A stretch of DNA of 64,000 nt. It comes from Watersipora subatra (Eukaryota > Bryozoa > Gymnolaemata > Cheilostomatida > Watersiporidae). The stretch covers positions 10,224,869 to 10,288,868 of the forward strand of contig NC_088711.1 of NCBI RefSeq assembly GCF_963576615.1, written 5' to 3'. This document shows positions 33,801 to 47,000 of this stretch, in pieces. A model generated the notes under the pieces. It worked only from the letters and a program-made list of their open reading frames with translations. It searched no databases and was not told where the DNA came from. Each line of letters opens with the position of its first letter. Within the stretch, counting starts at the first letter, position 1. A program made the position numbers and the translations under genes.

Positions 33801-36800
33801 AAACAGAAGTGATGTGTAAAGTTAAAAGTTAAATAATCAAGACTGTTTGACCTTGAAATGAAAAGAAAGTCTGGAAGGAGAGCAAGTGTTAGAGTCATGC
33901 AGAAAGCATTACAAGGAGCGCCATTAGCTAACATAAAGAAGGTGTGTATCTGCCTACCTCCTTTTTGTGTATAAGCTCTCTACTTCACTTCCGCTATCAT
34001 TCCAGCCCATCTTTGATGGAAATTTCATCTTTTCACTTCTGACAGATCTGGGAGAATCTTTACCAGATGTGTACAAGCCTCTGCCAAATACAAACAGCTG
34101 ATTGTGTCAGAGCAGAGGCTAAAAACTTATGCTGCACCAACTTATGATATAGCCTGTAATTCCACATGTGTGTGGAATTTTACGTAAGCATAGGTTTCCA
34201 CCTGACTATACTTCTATTGCATAATTCCACATGCGTGTGACAATAGTGACATACGACAAGGTTTTGACTGACAAGTATTTCACTATTGCAATGTTGAAAA
34301 CTTATTTCTCAGTTGAAGAAGTACATGATAAGATGACCATAATCTAGTTGATATTTCCACGCCTAGTGTGATACATGCAGATGCTAGCACTAAAAATTAA
34401 ATAAAAAGTAAACAATTTCTTTCTTTCATCTTTATAAATTTTTTAATAGCTGCCTACCAACTAGTCAAAATCTGTAAAAATTTCAACTGATCATTAGACA
34501 TAATCAATTGATTAAATTAGCTTTTTATTTCTCTTTACAAATGTGTTTCCTTAGTGAATCAATATATTTACCTACCGTATAACATGTGTCATGATCATTA
34601 TTAAACGTCAATATTTCTCCAATTTCATATTGCTTAAGCGTATGTACAAGTTGTAGACTAATACATAGTAAATGAGCTAATTTAGTCAGGTTTCAACTCT
34701 TGACAATGTCTCTCACTGATACAATGCAGACATATGTCACCGTGATATACAAACCATCATGCAACTTTTACCAATCAATAAATTTATTGGATTTGGAGTT
34801 AAATGAGACATCTTAGATCAAATTCTTAGGAATTCATTTAGACAGTCACCCGATATGGGATACACACATCAAATAAGCAATGTATAGTATCTATGTCAGG
34901 CCTGATTTGTAGACAATCTAAATTTTTACCCAGAAGTATTATGAAACTAATATACATGTCCAACGCATTTATTAACTCTAAAATTAGTTACTAGAGTCAT
35001 GAGGAAATGCTCCATTTTGTTATTTAAAAAAATACTAATATCACAAAAACGTCTGATACACATATTTAATAAACCACCAGTGACTTCATCTCGGTCCCTG
35101 TTTGTTCAGCTGTCTGTGTTGCCTGTTAATAAACTTTATTAGTATAAAATTCTCTTAATAGCTCATTCAAAGTTTTACTCAAGTGATGACAAAACAAAAA
35201 AAGATTTACACTTTAACACCAGATTTTTAGAAACCAGTTTACCTTTACCATTATTTTATACTGCTTCAGCGCAAAAAAATCGAATACAGAGTACCATCAC
35301 AATGAAACAGTCTTACAATAGACCTATGCAAAACCTCTGCATTTACTAGTTTTAGAGTTAATGTTAAAAGCCATTTATTTGTCAAGCCTAGATTAATCTA
35401 GACCTGCTGTTTGAGTGTGCCAATTCCTGTGGATCCAGCGCCTCGACTAGTTGCAGTGCTACTGCGCACACGGGCCTCATCATGCCTTAACAAGTAGGAA
35501 CTAAGCTTTCATTTATTTTGTTTAACTTAATCAATATTATAACTATATCTTCATTTTGATTAATGTTATATTTCTACCGATTGATGAAATAAAATACACA
35601 CACACACCACACAAACCAATTAATTAATATAAAATATAGCCTAAGCTATGCAAACGTATTAGCCTACCTTTGAGATAGCCAAGACGGGTCAGCCTCAGGC
35701 ACATATTCTAGCCCAAAGCTATTTGATAAACTTTTTAAATGACTAGATTGGGTCTGACTGATGGAATGTTCAGAGATCGTCTGTTGGCGTTTACTACTTG
35801 CTGACAGAAGCGCTGTCATCGATGCCGGGAGGCTATCACTTGCAGCACAGGTAGGCTGAGTAGGAAGAGGTGTGACAACTATCAAATACATAGCAAGCAC
35901 TAAGCATCATTTTTTTCAATTTTTAATGGTCAGCCACAAAGAGTTCAGGTCAGTAGAATAACGTTTCACGCTCAGATCAATAGAGCTAAATTTAATTTCG
36001 TACAAGTACAGTCAAACCTTGATTTTACATACAAAATTTTCAACATTTGACATAAAATTGAAGCAAATATTAGACTCAACTATGCAATATCATCTGTTAG
36101 ATTCTACGCTGTTCATATAATATTAATCAGCGAGTTATACCTTTTTTTTATAATTTTAAAACCAAGGGTCCCAGAAAAACTATTGCCACTAGTATTCGTG
36201 GTAAAAAAAGAAGTAATAAGACTTTTTTGAGATTAAAACAAAAAGCTACAGACAACCTTTTGGTTTTAATTCTTGAGAAAAAAGTGAAAGTGCTGCGAAG
36301 CAAAGAAAGCGAACAAAAATAATTAAATTAAATAAACCAAAAACATCAAATATAAAAAAAACTAGAAATAAGTTACCAAACAAAGTTTATGTAGTTTTAA
36401 TTCGTTTTTTATTTCTATCAACACCTCTACCTAAGCACAGTTCATCCCCTGTATCATCAAGGCTAACGGAGAGATGACAATAAAAACCTTTTTATAGATT
36501 ATTATGTTATCAGTTTAATTTTTACATACAATTTTATTTTCTAGCAGTTCTGCATAATGCATTATTGTAATGTTATATACAATATATCTGAAGAATTTAT
36601 TATCAAGTTTTTGGATTGTAGAACGAATAAAATAGTATACAGTGTATTTATAAAAGAATATCTGTTTATACAACTAGCAAGTTTTGTCATCCAAAAAACC
36701 TTGAAATGCCATATGTCAAGGTTAGATTCTATTTAAAGAAAGACCGACTATCAGGTCAATTAGAAGTTACATTGTTACAAAGTATTATATTTACTGTGTA

Positions 36801-39800
36801 GTTGTTCTAGTTTGTCTATATCTACTACTAGCAATAACCAGGATTTCTTTCAGAGGCTGATTCTCAGGAACCGAATGGAGTTTGGAAACTAAATATTGTA
36901 GAGAACTATGGGAAGGCTCAGAGGACATGGGTGTGAAGTTTGCATGAAATCAGCCAAAAAATGTGAAAACGTATATTGTTTCCACAGACTAACAGACAGA
37001 CACACACAATTACGAAGGGGATTTATTAATATTGATTACATTGACTGTGATAGTAAACCAATTCACTTACTAATAAGTAAATCCTTATTATAATAAGAGC
37101 CGTGTCCATCCACCTGTTTGATGCCACACTTAGAGGTAAGGAAAAAATAGCGCATCACATGGGAATCAAACTCGTATTTTCAACTTCATGGACCAACACA
37201 CTAGCCACTGCCCCGCGCAGCCACTTGGCAACATTTTGGAATAATTATGTATACGTATTAATAATAGTCATTAGACTCATTGCACATCATGATCTCTGAA
37301 GATGCACAGGACAGAAAGCGCGCGCTGATGTTAATTTAAAGAAGATACATGTAAATATCTATTAAGATCTCAAGGCTGGTTGGCTTCAGTACTTTTTAAG
37401 TTAGCCTACAGTTTCCAGAATTTGTTCATGTTCACCATCATCTGACGCAGATATAGTATCCATCAGCCCGAACATTTTGCAACTTTTTTCCTACTAGCTT
37501 TTTCTAATCTTTATGCCTGTAAAAGCCCACCATCTTCGTTGCAATGCTAGTGCGCGACATCGAGGCAATGTTATCCAAGGTGAGCGAGCGAGCTCACCTG
37601 CGATATGATTGGGCACAGAAGGGGAAGTACTGATATCGGTAGCTTTGCTTCGTCTCCGCTCTTGTCGCTGACTTCTAGTGCGCGTGACGGTCTGAGAAGT
37701 GCTTTCAGGAGCGGAGAGAGCCAACTCCTTTTCCGTCCTGCCACTGTCATGACATTATAAAACAGGCATTATGTCTTAGATTATACTGTTGCAGCAATGA
37801 CAATGGTGACAATGAAAAGATGTTTCTCCTAACAGCACGCATGAATGTGAGAAAGCATGACATTCATGGATTAGAGAAATGCTTATAGAATCAATTAAAA
37901 TACATTCGTGACAGAAACCATTGCTTCTGCGCGCGAGCAAACAAACATCCAAACAGACAGTATTTATGAGTTTGCTCTATGTTAACAGTTTTGCATCTGC
38001 AAGAAGAAGAATAAAAGAATGCCGAATCCTCCGTGAAATGAAAAGCGGTTGATTAGAAATGCTTTCCACCAAGTAAGTGAACAGCAAACCTTGCTTCAGT
38101 CTCCCAGCTAGCTAAATAGATATACAAACTAACTCAGTAAGTGCACAACCACAGAGTGGACTCAAGAAATATTTGTATTTTTTTATATATATTTATATAT
38201 TATTTACATATTCTATATAACATTATCTTTACTATAATTTTTACTATAATAAGAGCCGTGCTCATCCGTCTGTCCAAAGCCAGTCTAAGAGCATTAGGAA
38301 AAAAGATTGCATTGCATGTGAATTGAACATGCATCTTTGGATTCACAGCCAAGTGCACTACCATCTGCACCACTCAAACACCTTTTCTACACCCAACAAT
38401 AATTGTGGACATAGTTATTACACATGACGATATCTCCCCCTCCCAATCATGATACTGGTATAATAATTATGCAGGTAAAAGTCAAGTATGTTGTTGCTTA
38501 TAGCTAAACATGTGAACACTGGTACGAAGAAACAATCTTACATGCTACTGACTGGGCACTTATCGAGCAAGCTGGCCAAATTTCTGTGTCCATGAGGTTT
38601 ACCAGAAACTTTTAGCTGATTACTACCAGCTATTGCTTAATATTACATTCTTGAAATACAAAGAAAAGAAACTGGTATATGTATCCTTACCTGTATCTGA
38701 ACTTGGAACCAAAGTGGAACAAATCACTGAAGACTTTGCTAGTTAGCTCCACCTGCGCAAGACGGAAAAATGCGTGGTGCTCGATACAGCACTTCCAGAA
38801 GCTCTTACACGACTCCTTCGTCTCAAAGAAAAAGTAATAGCTCATCTCATTCCCCTGCAATACCATGATATCTCTGGATCAAAATTGTATACCCAATACA
38901 TATGTCGGTTTGTCTATGTGTTGCAACATACCAACATTAAATGTATGAACAATGGACAACACAGAGAGATTAGTGCACCCGGGTCAGTGATCCACAGGCT
39001 AGGGTTCATGTCTCGTAACATGTGACAGTAAGAGCATCGAAACATCACTCCTGTGCTACATTTGTACCTTGCCATGCTGTGAGCATGGCAAGTAGGCATT
39101 TTTCTTTTCTGATGCTGCTAATACTAAGTGTTAGGCCTGTATAAAACAGTTGACCAGTTCTCCAAAGATTGCAATGCAATGGGCCATACTAGAATGTTTA
39201 ATAAAAAGCATTATGGTCTAATTAAATAAACTAAATTTGCCTAAGAATTATGCGCTAGCACAAAATATTTGAACACACTGCATAAAAAAGTGACAAAACA
39301 AATCAAGATAAAGCATTGATGGAGTGATTAAATTCAGATAGAATATTTAAATTCTCTTTTAAAATTACTAGCAGCATACTGTCTTAGTCTAATGACTGGT
39401 GTGACGTTAGATGCAGCGACAGTGCAAACTTAATAACAAATATATTAAAATATTGTTAATAAAATTAAATACTTATCTTTGAGGGAATATGAAGACTACA
39501 ATGCAATTATATTCATCAGAAGTTTGTGTACTTACCTTTTTATCTTGAACTTTTAAGGTAATTCTTTTGCCTTTAAATGTGATGTCATTTATCCTTGGCC
39601 TAAAGTATATACATTGTAATTGTGTATAAATTGGCTAAGAACAGAAGTGAATCAAATAATAAACATACTACAGATAGCTGATCTTAGAGCATCAATTATA
39701 AAGGGTAGACAGAGAGTCAGGAAGTCAACATATAACTAGTAATACCTACCAGAAATAGAGGTTGACTTTAGCCTTCTGTCTATAAATAACCACACCGGAT

Positions 39801-42800
39801 GGAGTGAGACCTATGTAATATTCTGCATCTCCCGCACCCTGTAATCGTCAGGAAATGGTCATGAATTTATTCTATCTTTTTAAGCTATACATAAGGTTTT
39901 ACTAAAGGCAGTTAGCCTCTAACTGGTAGTAAATGGTAAGCCTCGAGTCTCTCTATGATTCAAGTAAGTAGTACACCTCAAGTCTTTCTAAGATTCAAGT
40001 AAGTGGTACACATCAAGTCTCTCTAAGAGTTAAGTGGTACACACCAAGTCTCTATAAGACTCATGTTAAGGAGTTCTATAAGAGGATTGGGTATTTCTTA
40101 AGCACCAACTATACCATAATATCATAGAAATTCAGGTAACCTATTTATAGAATAAACCACATCAGCATCCATACTAGTGAATGCTAAAAACAAAGTGCTG
40201 TCTGGATAGTCCATTTAAATTGCTACAGAACTTAAGGCAGCACAATTGTGGTTGCGTCAAATTTGAGTTGATTTTAAAAGAAAGTCTTTTTTTGTCTATC
40301 AGTTGATATGTTGTTTGTTGTGTTAGGCGATCTCATTGTCAAGATATTTGAAAGTTAAAATGCCTTTACAGAGCATTCATTGATGTTTTGTGTGATGGAA
40401 CTTCGCCAGTAAAAATGTGGTACCGTGACTGGGTGGAGGTCGACTCCATACATTTCCTGCCACTTCATCTTATCCAAGTACATGTACTCGCATGTCGAGG
40501 GATGCAGGCCTCTACAACAGAACACCTCTGTGTTTATTATGATGCAGACTTATATGGTGAAATGTATGTAGTATGGTGTTATCCAATAGGCTTGTATTTA
40601 CTCACATATTGTGCAAATATGTATCTAACCATACAAAGTTGAGCAGACGCATACAAATGTGTTTGTAGGGAACTATTACAGGCATTTAATACCGGAGTTT
40701 GCTCCTAATTTCACATTAGCAACTTGGATGTTTGTAGAAAAGTTTGCTGCATGGACTGAGTCAGTTACCACCAACATTGGTATGGGCAGGCCATATGCAT
40801 GTACTAATATTTCTGAAAATTATGGTTTATAAATAAATTTCATCTTTTTTGTATTAATAGGCTAATCATGACAACAGAATTTCATGGTCTTATTGCTTGA
40901 TAAAATAAAATAAAAATTATTTAAGAAGTGATGCCTTCCTGACACCACCAATTGACTTAATATTCAGCCTGATGAATGCTGGTCAGGGACTTGTTCCTAT
41001 CAGGTACATAAGAGGTACAAGAGGTACTTTTTTCAAATGAAACCAAAGACTTCTAACCATGAATGGTTAAGTATTCTCACAGCATGCATCTGGTACTGTT
41101 AGTACTCACATCAACTTCTGGTGATTCAAAGCAATCGCTTGCTCCAGCTCCTCAGACTGATGTGGGACTAGCCTTAGTTCTGATACATACCCTAATGTGT
41201 GAGCCTCGGGGCTGTAGTCACCCAACTCGGCTGCAATCCATACAAAATATTAGCTAATCAGAGGCCATTTAAATTAAGAACCATGCAGCGTATTCAGATC
41301 TTTTTATAGATAGTAGGATGAATAATGAAGCAGCTAAGACTCACACTGAATGACAAGAGAGCAGAGTTCTACCAGGTGATCAAATGCCAGTGTAATCCTT
41401 CCATTTAGCACGTCGCGTTTAAGTTGAAGGAAGAACTGGTACCTGCAGAACAAGAGATTAGATCTTGCCAAAACTTTAACATTACGAATTTATGTCATGC
41501 AGTCTTCACAGTATGCACTAGAGAAGTATTCCTGCAAGGATCAGGTGTTAGCATCGTAGAGACAAAACCATGAGCAGGTTTTAGTAGCTGTAGATGTTTT
41601 AGCAGTTGTTGATATGTTTAGTACAGACAACCAATAGCAGTATAGAAAGATTGTATGAACCTGCATTCATAGCCCTAGTCCCTTTTCGTGTGCCATGTTC
41701 ATGGCTTGTTGAAAAAGAGAAAGTAAGCGTTACAACTGGAGCGTGTTTTGATTTAAAAAAAACCTCATTTTCCAAATTACAATTTCTATAGATGACTACA
41801 TTACCACATTGAAAATATTTGATCGCGCTATACATGATTTGCTGTGTATGTTGTAGATGTTTGTACCAACAAATACTAGTATATCTTTGATGGGCTACTA
41901 CACTAACACAATTCTGTACTCACATACTTTTATCAACTAACCTTGGCTGACAGCAAGTAATAAGATTGGCCATGATCAAAAGTCAAAACATATTACCTTG
42001 TAATTTCCTCTTTAAGTTTGCAAGGGTCTGTGGCATAGAACTTGACACCGAAGTAAAGCTTCACTGGATTGGTATGAAGGCCGTAGCCTGTAAGACAGCA
42101 TGCAGTCAGTTTGAATGGATTTAGACCAAGTTTACAGGATGCATGATAATTCACTAATATTATTGGGAAATACTTGAGTGATCCCTTAGCGAAGGTCACG
42201 GCTGTGAGGCTAAATCATTGAGGTAGTGAATAGACTAACGACGTGAAGGAAGACGCTTGTGAATGAATAGATATCAACTTACGCTTTATTTCTCTCATCA
42301 ACGCTTTCTGTAAATCCAACCAATGCTGCAACAATAGACAAAAATAGATTTCTATTAATTGTAATTGTTTGCAGGAAATGAGCGATTAGCAGTGGTGATG
42401 ATTCGGTATGAGACCTCCTACGGGCCACTTCATAAAGTCCTTATATAAAGTTCTAAAGATTAACTAGCATAAAAACAATTCTCAGCCAATAGCGACAGAC
42501 GACATGCATTCTTCTTGAAACAAGATACATTCAGGCATAACAGCATATTTAACAACTAAATAATAATATTACTTATACTAGTAGGCAGTAGGTAGCCCGG
42601 CGATGCCTGGGATTTCTTTCATTATCAATCAGATAGTTTGCAGGTAGGTTTTTAAGCGGCTGGTTCATAGGAACTAGATGGAGTTTAGAAACCAAATATT
42701 TTAACAGCCTGGCAGAAGAGACAGATGATATGCATGTGAAGTTTGGTAGAGATCGGCCAAAAATGTGAAAACGCTATGCGTTTTCACATTTTTGGCCGAT

Positions 42801-44053
42801 CTCCACATAAACCATGGAGTTTATTAATATAGATGAGCAAATAAAAATTTTACCCTCATAATTCCTCCTAGTAAATTAAGCGATAAGAAAATGTTTTAAA
42901 GCTGTTTTTCATTCTCATCAGATTAAGAAAATGATTTGAATGCACAGTAAGAACTCATGAGTTCCCCCTTGCTTTAATGGCCTTCTACGATACTAGATAT
43001 CTTCAGGTCAGCTGACCTCCTAGGCCAACATTTAGTATGCTTTATCGAATATATTGCGGCATGGTGCAACCAGGTGCTGTGTGACACATCGCCATCATTA
43101 CTAGAGCTTTAAACGCTGCACACTGGTTCACAGCGAGGCAGCGTAAGCAATAAACGAGTGGCACATTTCCCAATACTTTGCATCAACACGCAGTCTATGG
43201 AAAGGCTCTCCATACTGAGGGCTGATTTATTGATTATTTTGATGAGCTGTAAAACTTGCACCAAGATAGCTAAAACATTTAGCTTTACACCCCAATTTAC
43301 TATGACCATGCACTCTCGTAAGGGTTTACTCATAATACACAAACACAGGCACATCAAACTAGTGACCACTCAAATTAGCAGTGCTGCAGGTGTTAATCTG
43401 GTGATGTCATCGGGTCAAAAACTGCAGGTGTTAAACTGGTGATGTCATCGGGTCAAAAACTCACCGATATCTTGGTCTGTCCCAAGAGCCTTAGCCCGAA
43501 ATAATCTGTCTCTGAGATGTTAAGATATTTGCAAACCTCATCCAACAGTACTTGACCTTTGCTGTGTTTCTGCAATGCCAGAAAATATATATTTAGGAAA
43601 CACATCTAATCATTGTATTAGAACAGAGTTGTTCGACCAGGTAAGTCGATTAGCCTGTGAACTCTTTATTCCGCTGCCTTGAAAGATTAACATCAAAGCT
43701 CACCAATTATAGGTATTTGGCAGTATTTTAGACACTATTGACTTTTGCCTTAGTGTAAAAAGTTTGTGAAAAAAACTTAAAACATATGAACACTACAACT
43801 AGAACTAGATGATTAAAAGGAGGCAGCAGACCTACAATGTGCCATAATATTATTACAGGATCCTATATGCTACATTTTGTTACATAAAACACGAGAAGTC
43901 ACGAATGGTACAACAAAATGCTAATTAGAAATTGTTTCTCCTGCCAACCTTGACTCGTATATTGTAAGACGTGTCATCCAGCAGAGCCACTTGGCAGGAT
44001 ATGGTTCCTTTTTTCCCAGTTCCTTCTTGGCTGAAACAGCTCAGAGTTACCAT
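27897..44053 (-). CDS. EPB41L4A: FERM-domain protein, EPB41L4A orthologue
   Basis: Cortical adaptor of the band 4.1 superfamily linking membrane proteins to actin. Twenty coding exons: 44053-43949, 43569-43465, 42325-42283, 42087-41997, 41442-41345, 41230-41110, 40511-40424, 39838-39750, 39599-39536, 38854-38691, 37743-37598, 35878-35668, 34080-33958, 33030-32980, 32205-32140, 32052-31960, 31473-31405, 29812-29693, 29133-29053, 28524-27897. All junctions are GT-AG and in phase; total about 851 residues. FERM F1 (about 18-100) has KGQVLLDEVCKYL and ETDYFGLR; F2 (about 112-215) YQFFLQLKRDVLNGR, SELGDYSPEAHTLGY, MYGVDLHPV; F3 (about 218-318) YYIGLTPSGVVIY, FWPRI, CCIEHHAFFRL. FRYSGRT opens the FERM-adjacent region. 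The tail is Arg/Ser-rich, then GLSNKQLRQIGYTTI matches a block near the end of vertebrate EPB41L4A. YFGVKFYATDPCKLKEEITR favours EPB41L4A over 4B. The start is the ATG before VTLSCF; an upstream in-frame ATG exists. Longer than the human protein. Confidence 0.9.
36850..37040 (+). repeat. Intronic dispersed repeat, copy 1
   Basis: It shares the order GGATTTCTTTCA, GGAACC-AATGGAGTTT, AAACTAAATATT, GTGAAGTTTG, and CCAAAAAATGTGAAAACG with about 42604-42775. It ends in CAGACAGACACACA and ATTTATTAATATT, like a retroposon tail. It lies in the intron between exons 11 and 12 of EPB41L4A. Confidence 0.65.
37088..37232 (-). mobile_element. tRNA-derived SINE, copy 1
   Basis: On the minus strand a tRNA-like head (GGGGCAGTGGCTAGTGTG as A box, ACGAGTTTGATTCCCATG as B box) is followed by a body and the tail GGCTCTTATTATA. 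The same tail and body occur at 38245-38395 on the same strand. Confidence 0.65.
38245..38395 (-). mobile_element. tRNA-derived SINE, copy 2
   Basis: Minus strand: GAGTGGTGCAGATGGTAGTG as A box, ATGTTCAATTCACATGC as B box, then CTTTTTTCC and GACAGACGGATGAGCACGGC, ending CTCTTATTATAG. The family is shared with 37088-37232. It lies in the intron between exons 10 and 11 of EPB41L4A, sense to the gene. Confidence 0.65.
42604..42830 (+). repeat. Intronic dispersed repeat, copy 2
   Basis: It opens near the motif AGCCCGGCGATGCCTGGG (42594-42611) and follows the same motif order as 36850-37040, but its right part is folded into a perfect hairpin. It lies in the intron between exons 2 and 3 of EPB41L4A. 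Confidence 0.65.
42751..42801. repeat. Perfect 24-bp hairpin with 3-nt loop
   Basis: Bases 42751-42774 are exactly complementary to 42778-42801 around TAT. The left arm starts GATCGGCCAAAAATG and ends AAAACGC. The related copy at 36.9 kb has only the left arm, so the right arm is an inverted duplication. Confidence 0.95.
43384..43459. repeat. Tandem 38-bp duplication beside a splice donor
   Basis: 43384-43421 and 43422-43459 differ at one base. The second copy ends 4 bp from the donor GT of EPB41L4A exon 2 (donor at 43464-43463). Confidence 0.95.
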
Positions 44054-47000
44054 GATAACGTGTGTGCCCACTAGATGTTGAATTCTCTTCGCTAGACAAT
44101 CTGTAGCAACCAATCATAAACCCTCTAAGCTAATGCGTAGGCCAAACACTGTTTATGGCTTTCATATGCAGCGCATACATGTATAAATCAGCACCTAGCC
44201 CGAGGACAATATTAGCTATGCTATTCTCTAATGATATAAATTTCTTTAAATTCAAAAGGAGAAGATAGTAGAGGGCGAGGAAGCATTAAATATTTATGTA
44301 GGTGTTTGCAGGTTAATGACTATATTTAAAATAGCTATAATAAGCACACAAAATTTAGAACTCATATCTATATGTAATCAAAGCAAACTTGGCACTAAGG
44401 CTAGGTTAAAGAAACACAGCTACACCTGAAGTATTATCAGATGGTTGAGTGCAAAGAGCATGTCTTTACCCGAGGGAACACAGTAGTGGGCCAAAGCTAT
44501 GACCAACTGCTAGGTTTGATGAGTAGCTATTGTGTCTACACTAAGCTAGGAGAAGATCGTAATTATCTCCCAGTTTGTTCCAACAGCACCACCTGAGAAG
44601 TTGTTATCGGACTTTAACAGAGGTACTCGCATGTGACAAGGATATTGAATGACAGGCGACAATATTCTAACAGAATTGAAAAATCAAAAAAATCAATTTT
44701 TGTGCTATGGCCAAGCTCTGCTAGAGGTATTGCAACAATAAAGCATTAATGATAAAATATCACATTATGTATGAATGACTAAAAACGACTTGGCTCAATC
44801 AAGCCAGAAGTGACAATACAAGCAGGTACTTGTGTAAAATGTCAAGTAGGTAATATAAACATCAGCGAAAGAAGGAGCTCACAAATACCACTCGAGGTAA
44901 GATTATGTCAGCACTTTAGGCTGACAAGCAAGTCAAAAAGTGTCAGAATGGTTAGCGATACTCGAGGTCTGCGCAGGCAAGATAGTATACCATTACTCAC
45001 CTGTTCTACAACTTAGACAGGCGCAGCAGGTAAAACTACACTCGAGGTAGAGCTGAACTTGAATTGAACTTGCAGGTAGAACTGCACTCTTTTCAGCTTT
45101 ATAATGATGACCAATTTCGATTACCCCAAACACTACCTCAACCCGCTAATGGACTGTTAATTTTAGTGGAGAGGATAGCGGATAATACACCGACATTAGC
45201 AGCTAGCTGTTTGTCACAAGATTGAGCTTTGGTAAACATAATTAACATCAACAAAAGTGGTTTTATTTGAACAGCACCGCAGTCAAAACATCACATTTGT
45301 GATGCTCAATTAAACCTACCTGCATGCATTTGTATTGTTTATTACCAAACTGATGTGAGCATTCTAAACATGACTTTACCAAAGAGCATACTTTTAAATA
45401 AGTTGGCAGTTGCTAGCTCGGATCTGCTAAGTTCGCACCTTTTTAAATAATGAACGGATTCAAATGGTTACACATTAATTCTCAAGTCTCAGCTGTGACC
45501 ACACAGGCTACTCATAATGTTATCATTTTGGTTTCGAACTTTTTGTCGTGGGTAAAGCTGTAGACAGCTAGATTTCGTACACTTTACTTAACAAGATGAT
45601 GGCAATGCTTAACAGGCTCAGTAAACTTCACACGAATGTCCAACATTACACAGAGCTATTTGAACAGCCCAATTCAATATAACTTACCTTCAAATATGGA
45701 TGAACATTTGCAAACTTGCTACCAGTTGGGCTGCATGCAACAGCAAACCTTTGCATCCATGTCCATATTTTCAGCAAGCGTGAAACAATCACTCTGTAAA
45801 CTGCATGCGTTGGCACAAGCTGGATAATTAATGGAAGCAAAAAATACAATAGCTCGCATTCACCTCGCGTATCAATAATTCACACATTGAACAAAAGAGC
45901 ACAACTACCTATTTCTTTTGTGATGTTTTAGATTGGTGTTGTTTATAGGATTAAGGCAGCTGATATGCACTAGCTTTTACTATTCGCTAAGCCTTGATAA
46001 AGTTTCAGCGGAATTATTGCTGCTACTCCAAAACTACTGGATGATCTTTGAAGTTGTCCCTTCAATTAATACTTCATAACCATTCAAGAACAACGAATCT
46101 TATTGTCCACCTCACATCACACTATTCCACAGTCTGATTTTCATAAAGATATCATTTAGAAGAATATCATGATATCTACACTGTAACTCAGAAAACTATG
46201 TCAAATCTTTCAGCTGTTCATTACTCTTGTTACAGTCTGTACTGCTTGGATCAATGTTAGATCAATCATAGGTTAAAATAAACGTTATAAACGTTAGACC
46301 CTATATCTTAAAGTTCAATAAATCCTATTATTCCATTGCTTACAATGTAAGCAAACACCCTTTTCATTTTCCATTATCTATATATATGTTTGACTCTGAT
46401 TACCCGTGAGTATGTATGCCCTCTATAGAAACTAATTTCTTGATAATAGAATGATCTGAAATTCTGCTTATGGTTTTTTTATACTCCCTAAGGTTTTACG
46501 TACAAGATAATTTTGAGTTCACCACCCGTAAGAGATGTTAATACCGAAAAAGACATTTTTGGAAATGAAAATGATGATAAGTACGATTTCATGAAGAGAT
46601 GACTAAAATGTTAACCAATATGGGATTTGAATACATAACACTCACCTTATTAAAGTGATACTCTAACCGACCGAGCTAATCAGCCAGCATCTGAGGCTTC
46701 AAAATCATTCTACCAATCAGAGATGAAAATTATCTATTTATATCTTTGCTTATTGTATTTGTTTCAAGAATAAAATAGAATAAAAGAATAAAATTCAATG
46801 TATATTTTTCCTCCCTGGCAATGCTGGGCAGGTCTGTTTGTTATTATTACATTAGTCTAATGAGAATCTAGCAGCAGATGCAAAAAGCTATAACTCAGGG
46901 TTTAAAATGAACACATTGAAATGTTATGTTAGTTACACAGAACATACAAGAAATATTCTTTAGATACAAACAGAAAACAACTCCCAATATTGGTGCCAGT

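Noticed and set aside
38941-39020. Possible further SINE head
   Set aside because: A weak B-box-like GGGTTCATGTCTC is present but no A box at the right spacing.
46617-46687. Functional tRNA-Ile gene
   Set aside because: D and anticodon arms are good, but the acceptor and T stems do not pair; kept only as a tRNA-derived fragment.
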